Source: Glebionis coronaria (lineage: Eukaryota > Streptophyta > Magnoliopsida > Asterales > Asteraceae). From it: DNA of 64,000 nucleotides. The notes below the pieces were generated by a model, which was not told the origin of the DNA, made no database searches, and saw only the letters and a program-made list of their open reading frames with translations. Below are positions 32,797-43,213 of the stretch, one piece after another; positions within the stretch are counted from its first letter, which is position 1; each line of letters opens with the position of its first letter. The DNA lies in the NCBI GenBank assembly GCA_025667525.1, contig CM046879.1, positions 357,487,628-357,551,627 of the forward strand. Direction: 5' to 3'. A program made the position numbers and the translations under genes.

Positions 32797-32900
32797 TGTA
32801 AAACCCGCATTAAAATACCATGAACAGTACACGTGAACAGTAAATACACGAAATACAATAAAATTTAAACTTTCCATTTATAATATATTACACATATCAC
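32797..32900 (+). mobile_element. F 5' LTR, left piece
   Basis: TGTAAAACCCGCATTAAAAT..ACATATCAC; continued at 52594. It starts like the LTRs of D and E but diverges within 30 bp. Confidence 0.85.
32896..32900 (+). repeat. Target-site duplication of D, left (ATCAC)
   Basis: Identical to 52589-52593. Confidence 0.92.
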
Positions 32901-33450
32901 TGTAACACCCCATTTTGGTAAATGGAATGTCACGCGTAATTATGGCGTGTCATCAATGCATGCAAGGTAATATGTGCTAAAACATACATGACCATAGGGA
33001 ACACCGGAATCAAACATCGATTCCCAAACATAAGCCCAAAACATAAATAAAATAAATGAACAAAAGGAAGACTAAACAAGCATAAATATATGAAGGCATG
33101 AGGATAAGAAGTCTAAGGTAGCTCCCTCCTATGCGTGTCCTCCAAATGGTCCAGTCCAACTTTAGGTACCTGCCGTATTGGGACATGGAAAAGAAAGTAA
33201 CGGCTGAGCATAACGCTTAGTGCACGGATATACGACATAGTATGAATGGCTGAAACATAAATAAGACTAATAGTAGCGGAAATGTATAAGTCATGAAAAC
33301 GTAGTTGTCTGTCATGTTAAGTGGTTTTAGTTCTGAAAACATAGCTTATGTTACTTATGAAAATCTTTATTAGTTAATGTACCAAAAGCCAATATAGGTC
33401 ATGAGGTCAACAACGTGCATGAATACTTGGAGGGGTGACCCCGTCATGCA

Positions 33451-33684
33451 AATTAGAGGGGATGCCTCTAATTATACTGGTAAGTGGGTAGGAGGGATCA
33501 ACTCCTTGTGAAGGATGCAAGGCACACACCACATTCACCATGAAATCCTGACTGAAACATGTAACTAGGATGCACCCATACGCCCCACATGATAACATAA
33601 TAATATGGACAAAAGCTGAAAGGGACGCCACGAGCTATCACTCTGTTGTGGTGAAGTCATAACACTAGTGCCTCTAGTGTTATG
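33451..33684 (-). other. Two LTR hairpins in D 3' LTR
   Basis: AATTAGAGG-ggatg-CCTCTAATT (33451-33473) and CATAACACTAG-tgcct-CTAGTGTTATG (33658-33684) are perfect stems of 9 and 11 bp. Counterparts occur in the E LTRs (38254-38280, 38471-38493) and the F LTR (54324-54350, 54541-54563). Confidence 0.75.
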
Positions 33685-34127
33685 GTTATGGTACCTCCAT
33701 AACTAGGTGAACTGGTCATGCATGTATATGGCTAAGGTAACTAATAAAACATAAGCATTTAATCTGTAACTACTGGGGAAAACAGTTGCTACATACGGGA
33801 AATCCTAATGAAGGAAAGAATGTCCATACTGAAAGGACGGGAAATCCGTACCTTAGTCCAGTGAACGAGGAAAACGAACGGAAGAGAGTCCTACTTCGAT
33901 GTCACTAATGCTACATAGATAATATACGTATATAAGTATTCTGATTACTGAGTACGTAACTGGTTTTATATCATGTCTTAGCTTGTTTTATATGTTCATG
34001 TCATGTTTTACTGATTTTATCGTTATGCTGTGTTTATCATGTATTCTGTCTATTCTGATTAAGTATTACTTGTATTTCTTGTATTATTATACCTGTTGTT
34101 TAATACTAAGTAACTTTTCTAAAAATA

Positions 34128-34350
34128 GCAGGTTTCCTAAAATAGAAAGTTTCCAAAAATAGAAAGTTCCCAAAAATAGAAAGTTCCCAAAAATAGATAG
34201 TTTCTAAAAATAGAAAGTTTCCAAAAATAGAAAGTTTCCAAAAATAGAATAACTGCCTTAAATAAATAAGTTTCTAAAAATAGAAAGTTTCCATAAATAG
34301 ATTAGCTGCCTTAAATAAATAAGTTTCTAAAAATAGAAAGTTTCCATAAT
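34128..34350 (-). repeat. AAAATAGAAAG minisatellite in D 3' LTR
   Basis: Roughly 15-19-bp units of the form TTYCCAAAAATAGAAAG repeated about ten times, with ATAAATAAG interruptions. The complementary array is at 37560-37815 and 44625-44885 (E), and the same-strand array at 51025-51260 (D 5' LTR). Confidence 0.85.
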
Positions 34351-35034
34351 TAGAAATAAGCTGGATTATTAAGCTAATAATATAAACTTAGTTTTACTGA
34401 TTAAATCTACTAAGTCATGTGATTAATAGTATAGTTTATTAGTTAGTACATGTAAATTAAATAAACAATAGGTTATAAGATTTAATTAAATATAGTCATG
34501 ACTTAATTAAATTAAGTGGTTAAAATACTTAGGTTAAAACATGTATTAATATCTATATTAGAATAACCTAAGTCATAGAAATTAATTAATTATAAGTCTT
34601 GTTAAAATAATTAATTAATACTATGGTATAAACACATAAATACTTGGTTTTAAAACATGTATTATGAAATAATAATAATTAACCTAAGTCCATGATTAAA
34701 TTAGTTTAATTGATAGTCATGTTAAATTAATTTAGTTTTCCTTAAAAAAATAAAAGAACTTGTAAAAATGTGAATCTTGTAAAGAATGTTTAACTTGTAA
34801 AATTCGACCCGTGCCCGTGTTTAAAATAAGCCGAGCCAAAACACACCCAAACCCGAACCCTCCTTTTATAACATGGTAAGATCATTTATTTATAATGACA
34901 ATTAAATAATGAGAATTAAAACATGAATTAATTAGAAGAAAAAGGGTTTTATGAATTACCAAAACACGTGGAATGAATAAATCTTGATCTCACGAACACA
35001 CTCCTAATCAATAATTATAAATCAAAACCCGTCC

Positions 35035-35152
35035 TCCTTTTGGGTGCTGCTGGCGGCATAACCAGAACATCACGTTCTCCTTTTGGGTGTTGTTGGCGGC
35101 ATAAAGAGAACATCACGTTCTCCTTTTGGGTGCTACTGGTGGCATAAACAGA
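35035..35152 (-). repeat. 43-bp tandem repeat x2.7 in D 3' LTR
   Basis: Units start TCCTTTTGGGTG at 35035, 35078 and 35121. The same array is in the D 5' LTR; it is absent from E and F. Confidence 0.85.
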
Positions 35153-35654
35153 ACTGGCAGCCACCATAGGGTTTGCTAGGGTTTTTGCTTTGTTTTAAAA
35201 ATGTGATAAATGAAAATATAATGTTTAACCTTCCTGACATATTTTTGTGAAGTGGGTTGGGCCATAAGGCCCGTTTCCGTTCTTTGTGTCCGCGGGTAGG
35301 TGGGGCCCACAAGGGAAACCCGAACCTTTTCATGGTTAATAATTACGTGTTCGTACGTTTGTATTTACGTTACGTTATTATAAATAATTGTACGTAATCG
35401 TAATAATAACATACGTAAATACATATTTATGTGTTCGTGATTCTTACGCTCATGAGTTCATGTTCGTGATTATAATTATTATTGATAATAATTTTCTTGT
35501 ATTGATACATACTTAATACTTATCGTGTAATAACACGTACGTAATTCTTGTAATTAATATTCGTGACACGTGTACATGTTATATAAGGAAAGTTGTAATC
35601 TTGTAAGTACGATTATTAGTGTACTGTTCATGGTAAAAGCATGCGGGTTTTACA

Positions 35655-36165
35655 ACTCTTCCCCCTAAAAAGAATAATTCGTCCCCGAATTATAGATAAG
35701 TAACTAAAAGAGAAACATACCCTAATCAAACTGAGAGGGTATGTAAGATAAATGGACGTGCAGGTGACATGGTAGAAGGAACGTGGAACGTGACATGTCT
35801 TGAAAGGACATGGAACGTGACGTGACTGAAAGGACATATCTAAATGATTAGAGAAAAATGGATAAGAAGTCCGGATGAACTTGCCCGTTTCCACGTGGCT
35901 TCCCTCTTGGAACGGTTCCTTCACAAGATCTTGACACAATGATAATCTTGGTCCTCCTGACCTTGACTTGAAAACATGCATAGTTCATTGTCATCTACGT
36001 AAGATAGATCCCCTGAATTTGATCGAGGGAATAAGAATTAACGTGTAAGGATAACTGAAACGATATGGTGCAAAACAATCTAACTTAACTGATAATTAGC
36101 AACGATGCGCGAGACATATTGAAACGTATTACGTGAAAATTTTGAACGTGACACGTGAAATTTTT
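35655..36165 (-). mobile_element. D internal region, 3' end
   Basis: Starts (minus strand, lower end) with the polypurine tract TTAGGGGGAAGAGT and, above it, the block attcggggacgaattattc that also precedes the 3' LTR of E (43175-43200). No coding potential. Ends at the E insertion. Confidence 0.85.
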
Positions 36166-39042
36166 TGTAAAACCCGCATACTTTTACCATGAGTAGTACC
36201 CTTTAGATCGTACGTACAAGATTAGAACTTTCCTTTTATAGCATGTTTACGTTTCACGTATAAGAATTTATTACGTATGAACACACGATAAGTATTACGT
36301 ACGTGTTAGAACATGATAAGTATTTATTACGTATGAACACACGATAATTACTCCAATAATAATTATAATCATGAACATGCGATCATGAAATCATGAACGT
36401 AAATTAATCACGAACTAATATTACATATGTATATATATTTATTACGAACACAAATAAATATATTAAGACACGGACGATAATTATTTAAATCACATAAAAT
36501 ACGAACACGAGAACACACTATATTTTTAGACACGGAAATTGTTCAGGTTACCCCATGTGGGCCCCATACCACACGGCTAGAACAAAGAAGAAAAAGGGCC
36601 AAGCCCATTATTTTATTTTACAAGGAGAAAAGTAAAAAACATTCATTTTATTTCTAAACCTAAAAAAAGTAAAAACCCTAGCCTCCTTTTCTCTCCCCTT
36701 TTCTCTTTGGCCGCCGGTTTAGATCATCACCACAAGGGTGATTGAGTTTTTTGGTGTTGATTATTTACAAAGAGCATTAGTGTGTTCATCCTCCTTGATT
36801 CACGCATTCGGTAAACCTTAAAACCCTTTTCTTTTAATCTTTTATTTTATTTTTACACATGAACTTATAAGGGTTTTGTTTTAATATGATTATCATGTTA
36901 ATTAAATCAAGGGGTAAATGTTTTGATGTTTTAGGGTTGGTTGTTTGTGGCCGACGCAAGAACCAAGCCCCATAGGGGTCTCGGCTTGATTTAATACACA
37001 CCACCGAGACCACAAGGTCTCGGTATGGTGATGGCGGTCCCACGGCAGCAGCCAAAACAAGGGAACCCCGACTTGGTTCGGGGTATGATGTTGATTACGG
37101 GTCCGGTTCATGGTTTCTAGTCACGATCCGGTTCATTGTTTATGTTAAGGTTTATGATTTTAATAATCATATGTTAAAGATTAAATTAATAAAACATGAC
37201 ATATTAATTTAATAAACATGACTTAGGTTATAATTTAATTATTAGATCATGGATTTTTAACCTAAGTATTTATATATTCTAGACTTTATAATTAATTAAT
37301 TATTAAAAACCAAGGCTATAATTAATTAATTAACATGACTTAGGTTATATTATTAATAATTAATAGTACATGTTTTAACCTAAGTATTTAACTTTATTTA
37401 ATTAAAAACATGATATATTTAATTAAATACTTTTAACCTATAGTTTATTTAAATTACATATAATAATTAATAAACTATACCTTATATCAATATGACTTAG
37501 AGAAATAATTAGAAAACACTTAAGCTTATATAATTAGCTTATTTAACTAGCTTATATCTAATTATAGAAACTTTCTATTTTTTTAGAAACTTATTTAATT
37601 AAGGCAGCTAATCTATTTATGGAAACTTTCTATTTTTAGAAACTTATCTATTTTAAGCAGTATATCTATTTATGGAAACTTTCTATTTTTAGAAACTTAT
37701 CTAATTTAAGCAGTAATTCTATTTTTGGAAACTTTCTATTTTTGGAAACTTTCTATTTTTGGAAACTTCTATTTTTTGTAACTTTCTATTTTAGGAAACC
37801 TGCTATTTTTAGAAAGTTACTTATTATTACACAGCAAGTATAATAATACATGAAATACAAGTGATACTTAATCAGAATAGACAGAATATAAGATAAACAC
37901 AGTATAAGGCTTAAAACAGTAAAACATGACATGAACATATAAAATAAGCTAAGACATGACATAAAACCAGTTACGTATTTAGTAAGCAGATACTTATACA
38001 CGTATGTATTTATGTAGCATTAGTGATACGAAGTAGGACTCTCTTCCGTTCGTCTTCTTCGTTCACTGGACATAAGGTACGGATTCCCGTCCTTTCAGTA
38101 TGGACATTCTTTCCTTATTAGGATTCCCCGTATGCAGCCAACTGTTTTTCTGTAGTATAAGTTTATATGTTTGATTTGCTTATGTTTAATTTAGAATACC
38201 TATAGCCATATACATGCATGACCAGTTTCACCTAGTTTTGGAGGTACCATAACCATAACACTAGAGGCATTGGTGTTATGACTTCCCCACGACGGAGTGA
38301 TTTCTCGTGGCGTCCCTTCATCTTTTGGCCATATTATTATATTTATCATGTGGGGCGTATGGGTGCATCCTAGTTACATGTTTTTCAGCAAGGTTATTCA
38401 GTGTGAATGTGGTGTGTGCCTTGCATCCTTTAAAAGGAGCTGATCCCTCCTACCCAAAACCAGTATATTAAATTAGAGGCAGCCCCTCTAATTTGCATGA
38501 TGAGGTCACCCCTCCAAGTATTCATGCACGGTGGATTTTCATGACCTATATTGGCTAATGGTAAAATATGTTAAACAGTTTTCATAAGATAAACATAAGG
38601 CTTTTCAAACTATAAAACCAGTTTTACGAACATGTTCCAGGTTTTCCAGGACTTATACATTTCCGTTGCTATTAAGTCTTTATTATGTTTAAGTCATTTA
38701 TACTACGTCTATATCCGTGCACTGAGCGTTTTGCTCAGCCGTTACTTTCCTTTCCATGTCCCAAAACGGCAGGTACCCTAGGAAAGACTCGAGCATTTGG
38801 AGGACGTGCATAGGATGGAAGCTGCTGGAGACTTCTTTTCCTTTTTGCCTTCATATACTTATGCTTGTTTAGTCTTTCATTCATTTCTTTTGCTTTATTA
38901 TGTTTTGGGCTTATGTTTGGGAAACGATGTTTGATTCCGATTATCCCTATGGTCATGTAATGTTTTAGACATTTATCCTTGTATGCTTTGATGACACACC
39001 ATAATTACGCGTGACATTCCATTATCAAAATAGGGTGTTACA
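36166..39042 (+). mobile_element. E 5' LTR (2877 bp)
   Basis: TGTAAAACCCGCATAC..GGGTGTTACA, followed by primer site TGGTATCAGAGCC at 39047-39059. It contains the minisatellite 37560-37815 and hairpins at 38254-38280 and 38471-38493. Confidence 0.93.
37560..37815 (+). repeat. CTTTCTATTTT minisatellite in E 5' LTR
   Basis: Units GGAAACTTTCTATTTTT in ~15-22-bp steps with AGCAGTAATTC interruptions; the complement of the D array. Confidence 0.85.
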
Positions 39043-39046
39043 ATTA

Positions 39047-39059
39047 TGGTATCAGAGCC
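39047..39059 (+). promoter_or_regulatory. E primer-binding site
   Basis: TGGTATCAGAGCC, a full tRNA-iMet match, four bases after the LTR. Confidence 0.9.
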
Positions 39060-39494
39060 AAGGCTTCGACCTGTAGGCTCTAAAATTTGACCTGTGACTA
39101 GTGGGTAGTCACAGGAGCTTCCTAAGCCAACGTTTGTTATTCTACGTATGGATGTTTTCAGCGCATTGTTGCTTTAACCATGATGTTTTCAGCACCTTGA
39201 GGTTTTAACCTTGATGTTTTCATCGATATTGTTTTACTAATATGGATGGACAACCGTCATTCATATTTAGTTATGTGTCATTATTTCATGCATAATGTTC
39301 CTCGTGAATTGTGTTTATGTGGACTGAACCCCAGTAGTTCATAATTAGTCACATAAAATTTTTTCTGATAAGTTTTGACAGATGAGTTTCATTTATTTAT
39401 GTTTCATCTATCATTGTTGCAGGGATTATGACTAAGTAATGGTTGGTACAAGACTGGCCCTATTTAGTCTGCTTTTATCGAAAACTTTAACTTT

Positions 39495-39558
39495 GGGACC
39501 GACCCATAGGCGTCCCCTCGCCATGTCTTTTGTTTTGGGACCGACCCATAGGCGTCCC
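39495..39558 (+). other. Paired leader hairpins in E
   Basis: Hairpin 1 GGGAC (39495-39499) / GTCCC (39512-39516) and hairpin 2 GGGAC (39537-39541) / GTCCC (39554-39558), each around the 12-nt loop CGACCCATAGGC, 42 bp apart. D and F carry equivalents. Confidence 0.8.
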
Positions 39559-40449
39559 CTGGCACATATAAAGGTTTTGATAAACTACATTTCGCATTCA
39601 TTCACTGTTTTTCATGCATAAAATTTTTCTCATGATTTATTGGCATAGAATTTTTTTATGTTCCCTCATAAGTTACTATGTTTTATGTCAAGTATTTTTT
39701 CATACTCTCATGGTTAAACTCAGTTTCATGCTGATTATGTTATACACTCCTTCATGTTAAATCGTTTCGTGTTTCTTCATGATAATTCCGTTTTCATGTG
39801 GATTACGTCTTACGTCTCCTTTGTTATTATGCCTTCATGCAAGACATAGTTGGATTTCATTGAATTCTGCTTTCATGATAGTCATGGTTGGTTTTCATTG
39901 ATCATGCTGTCAGGCAAATCATCGTTGAATTTTGTGTAACCACACTTTAACGTTTCTCGATATAACCAAAATGATGTCTATGCTAATACTGCCAGGTTAT
40001 CATGATGGTTTTCCTAACCGTTTAACCGATATACTTTCCTTAAATCATGATAAATGATAGACCCCATACCGATCATTTCATGTGCATTCCACGTGTACTC
40101 CACGTACTGTATTCCATGTGTATTACATGTACCTAAATCCATGTGTATTCCACTTGCAATACTTCGCGAGTATTCGCTAGTCGATTCTGAATCATCTCAG
40201 GCGTATTTTCAATTGCTGATATTCTACAAGATTTCTGATGCCGCTTATAACTTGGAGATGTTACTAAAGGTTGATGCTGTTGACGTTCGGAGATGCTACG
40301 AGATGCGGATGCTGTTCACAACCTGTAGATCCTACAAGACGAAGACAAAGGCGTCAGAGCAAAGTAATTGGACGAGAAGATGCTTCAACATCAGACGATT
40401 TTCCATCAATCATTGTCCCTAATTCTTAGTTACATGTCACACGTCATTC

Positions 40450-40686
40450 GGCTGTCATTTCAGCCATATGAGTGCAAACCGGTACCAACCGGCCACTCAG
40501 CTGAATAGTTACATGAATCACGGTCATGAGAATGACCGTCATGGAACTGACCGACAGGACGATAGTAACCACTACTATAACAGAAACTATCCTAGAAATC
40601 GCAACCGAGGCTCCGGTCGCGGACGTGATCAGACATATAAAGGATCAGTAGTCCAACCGATCCGCCAGACTGGCATAATAACCTAA
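40450..40686 (+). pseudogene. E gag-tail remnant
   Basis: Open stretch encoding a basic, N/R/D/G-rich peptide (YMNHGHENDRHGTDRQDDSN and onward to GSVVQPIRQTG) like the RNA-binding tail of chromovirus gag. The D counterpart at 47952-48308 keeps most of the residues, so this part may have been under some constraint or be only recently shared. No capsid domain or knuckle remains. Confidence 0.6.
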
Positions 40687-40710
40687 TATTGTTGTTCTAT
40701 TGTTTTACGT

Positions 40711-40848
40711 CTCGAGACACATGTCAAGACATCAGTTAAGACACATGTCTCACGTATACTTTCTGAAGACACATGTCAAGACACCAGTCAAGACATATGT
40801 CATGCTTATAGTTCCAAGACACGTGTCAAGACACATGACTCACGTCTA
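40711..40848 (+). repeat. GACACATGTC-type repeats in E
   Basis: Several copies of AAGACACATGTCAAGACA-like units, each with a palindromic ACATGT core. The D counterpart lies at 47980-48110 on the other strand. Confidence 0.7.
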
Positions 40849-41390
40849 ACTATGGAACATTTCTAAGAAATTCAGGGTACCCTCCAAGGGTATATCCATT
40901 TTGTTGTGCCATGTATTAATCAGGCCACAAGAATTTCAATACCATTACCGACGCATCAGTGAGAACTGTCACGTTGTCGATGTCACTTTCATTTCTTTCA
41001 CCATATTCCATATATTCATGACCATGAAGGACGCCTTTCGTATTCCCACGTATACGAAGGTTTTCCTTCAGCTTAATGATGAGATCCAAGCTGCTAACGT
41101 ATTTCCTCGGACAGGCACGAGATGAATTTTATCCTAATTATGGACCATGAACAGCACACCATGCTACGATTCATAATTATGTACAGTAATGTTCAGGCTC
41201 CTGAATACATTCAGCTTGATTTTCCATCAGGAAAATATGTACAAATTATCTATGTTTTACAAACATGTGCTTTGTTAGCCATGATTGCTAAAATTTTCTA
41301 GCTGTCAGTAAGACACGACTACTGAAGTCCTTCTACGCATAACCAATGGATTATTCCAAAATTGTTCCTTACACTCCAGAAGAACCTTCA

Positions 41391-41490
41391 AGGAGAAGGA
41401 CGGTAACATAAGATTATGTGTCGACTACCGTCGATTTTAAACAAATCACCATTTACAACCGGTACTCTCCTCCACGTATTGACAAGATCA
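41391..41490 (+). pseudogene. E reverse transcriptase remnant
   Basis: Translates as KEKDGN, RLCVDYRR and, one frame off, QITIYNRYSPPRID, the conserved RT fingers/palm block. One extra base after CGA shifts the frame; D has the extra base at the same place. The catalytic motif is not present. Confidence 0.75.
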
Positions 41491-42654
41491 GATTCATGAT
41501 CATGCTGCCAATAGTGACGGGTGAACGAGCAAGACATGTCCATGACTGCTATTCGTACATGACTCGGTCATGATAGATTTATGATTTTGAATTAGTCTCA
41601 TCAATGCTCCAACGACATTATAAGAATGAGTTTACATGAACTCATAGCAAATTCATCAGTGTTTTCATTGAGGATAACTTGATTTCCTTTAAGCCTAGAG
41701 AAGAACAGGAAGACCATATCTGCACTATGTTGCACATTCTATGACAAGAGAAATTTTACCCTAGAAAATTTTCCAATATCAATTCTGTTTGATTACAGTG
41801 ACACGCTGAATCACATGGTTTTCTACGGTTAATCTTACCATGACTCAGCTTATGCGTAAAGGAGAGACCCCTACACTACATTAGGTGTTCTAGAAAATCC
41901 TACGCTAGGAGAAGTCTAGATTCAAAGACTCAGAGTTTCGCAACCTTCTATGTATCAAGTTTCTACGAAGCAGGATACAACTACGTCCATATCTATGTAC
42001 CTGACATACCAACAGATTAAGATAGGACACCAACAAACTGTGATGTTTTCATCATCTGAAATTGTGAATTGAAATGGGAAAAGATCTCCACGGGTTTTGG
42101 TTCCCAGTTTAACGCAAACTCAGAAGAAGCATGATGCTATCTGTTTTATTGCAAACAGTTTGATCAAGTCTGCAGAATCCTTACATCCGCAAGGATTTAA
42201 GAACCAACAGATTGATCGGACATGTTCCAACCAAGGCTCATCCGATCACTTGGCAATTCCTCAGTTATCGAGTCAGACAAATATTCATAATTATGCTCCT
42301 TATTTATTTCACGTCCTTGTTCTAATTTCACGACTTGCTTTCGGCACGCGTTCATGACACTATTCACTTTCATGATGGCATCTCGGCTTACGATTTTACG
42401 TTCATTTTCCTCATTCTGGGAATTTTTGCAAGAACTTGAGAGACCAGACCCAAGTTTAGTATAACTCCCTATCCTCAGATAGACGTTTCTCATCATATTC
42501 TATGTCTCACCCTGTAGCGTTTGGCGTTGCCGCCATTATATTCTATGTTCACGATATGTTTCACATGTCATGTTCATTCCTCGTTCCTCATATCATGATC
42601 AAGATATGTTACACGTATCATGGATCACGATATGTTACTCATACTACACTCACC

Positions 42655-42755
42655 AAATTTTCCACGTATCACGTTCAAAAATTTTCCACGTATCACGTTC
42701 AAAATTTTTCACGTGTCACGTTTAAAATTTTTCACATACTACGTTTCTTTGTGTC
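42655..42755 (+). repeat. 25-bp tandem array near the 3' end of E
   Basis: Units CACGTATCACGTTCAAAA plus a T-run repeat at least three times with variation. The equivalent stretch of D is where E inserted. Confidence 0.75.
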
Positions 42756-43200
42756 TCGCGCATCGTTGCTATTTACCAATTAAGTTAGAGTGTTTTGCAA
42801 GATAACGTTTCAGTTGCCTTACACGTTAATTCTTATGTCTCGATCAAATTTAGGGGATCTACCTTACGTTGATAACCAAGAACTTCTTCGTATGTCAAGT
42901 CAAAGTCAGGAGACCAAGATTTATCATTCGCGTCAAGATCTTGTGAATGAACTGTTCCAAGAGGGAGGCCACTTGGAAACGGACAAGTTCATTGGCCTTC
43001 TTATCTGTTTTTCTCTTATCAATTAGATATGTCCTTTCAGTCACGTCACCTTCCATGTCCTTTCAAGACATGTCACGTTCCGCGTTCCTTCTGCTAAGTC
43101 ACCTGCACGTTCATGTATCTTACATACCCTCTTAGTTGATTCGGGTATGTTTCTCTTTCAGTTTACGTTATCTATAATTCGGGGACGAATTATTCTTTTT

Positions 43201-43213
43201 ATAGGGGAAGATT
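43201..43213 (+). promoter_or_regulatory. E polypurine tract
   Basis: ATAGGGGAAGATT just before the 3' LTR. Confidence 0.85.

Larger units (their letters stand above)
32901..35654 (-). mobile_element. D 3' LTR (2754 bp)
   Basis: The + strand starts TGTAACACCCCATTTTGG and ends GCGGGTTTTACA; it aligns with 49808-52588 with scattered substitutions. The minus-strand polypurine tract lies just beyond at 35655-35668 (complement of actcttccccctaa). It carries the AAAATAGAAAG minisatellite (34128-34350) and the 43-bp repeats (35035-35152). Confidence 0.93.
39043..43213 (+). mobile_element. E internal region, decayed
   Basis: Contains, in order: primer site, leader with two hairpins (39495-39558), a gag-tail remnant (40450-40686), repeats of GACACATGTC type (40711-40848), an RT scrap (41391-41490), a 25-bp array (42655-42755) and a polypurine tract (43201-43213). 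No ORF exceeds 125 codons. D contains the corresponding pieces on the other strand. Confidence 0.85.

Noticed and set aside
37786..38001. Repeated 71-73-codon ORFs in E and D LTRs (37786, 44853, 33407, 50315, 36834, 43884)
   Set aside because: Their recurrence follows LTR duplication; they are not conserved between D, E and F and lack start context.
39439..39621. 60-codon ORF with GPTHRRPLA repeats in the E leader
   Set aside because: It is the translation of the two hairpins; conservation across D, E and F is at the RNA-stem level, with differing frames and codons.
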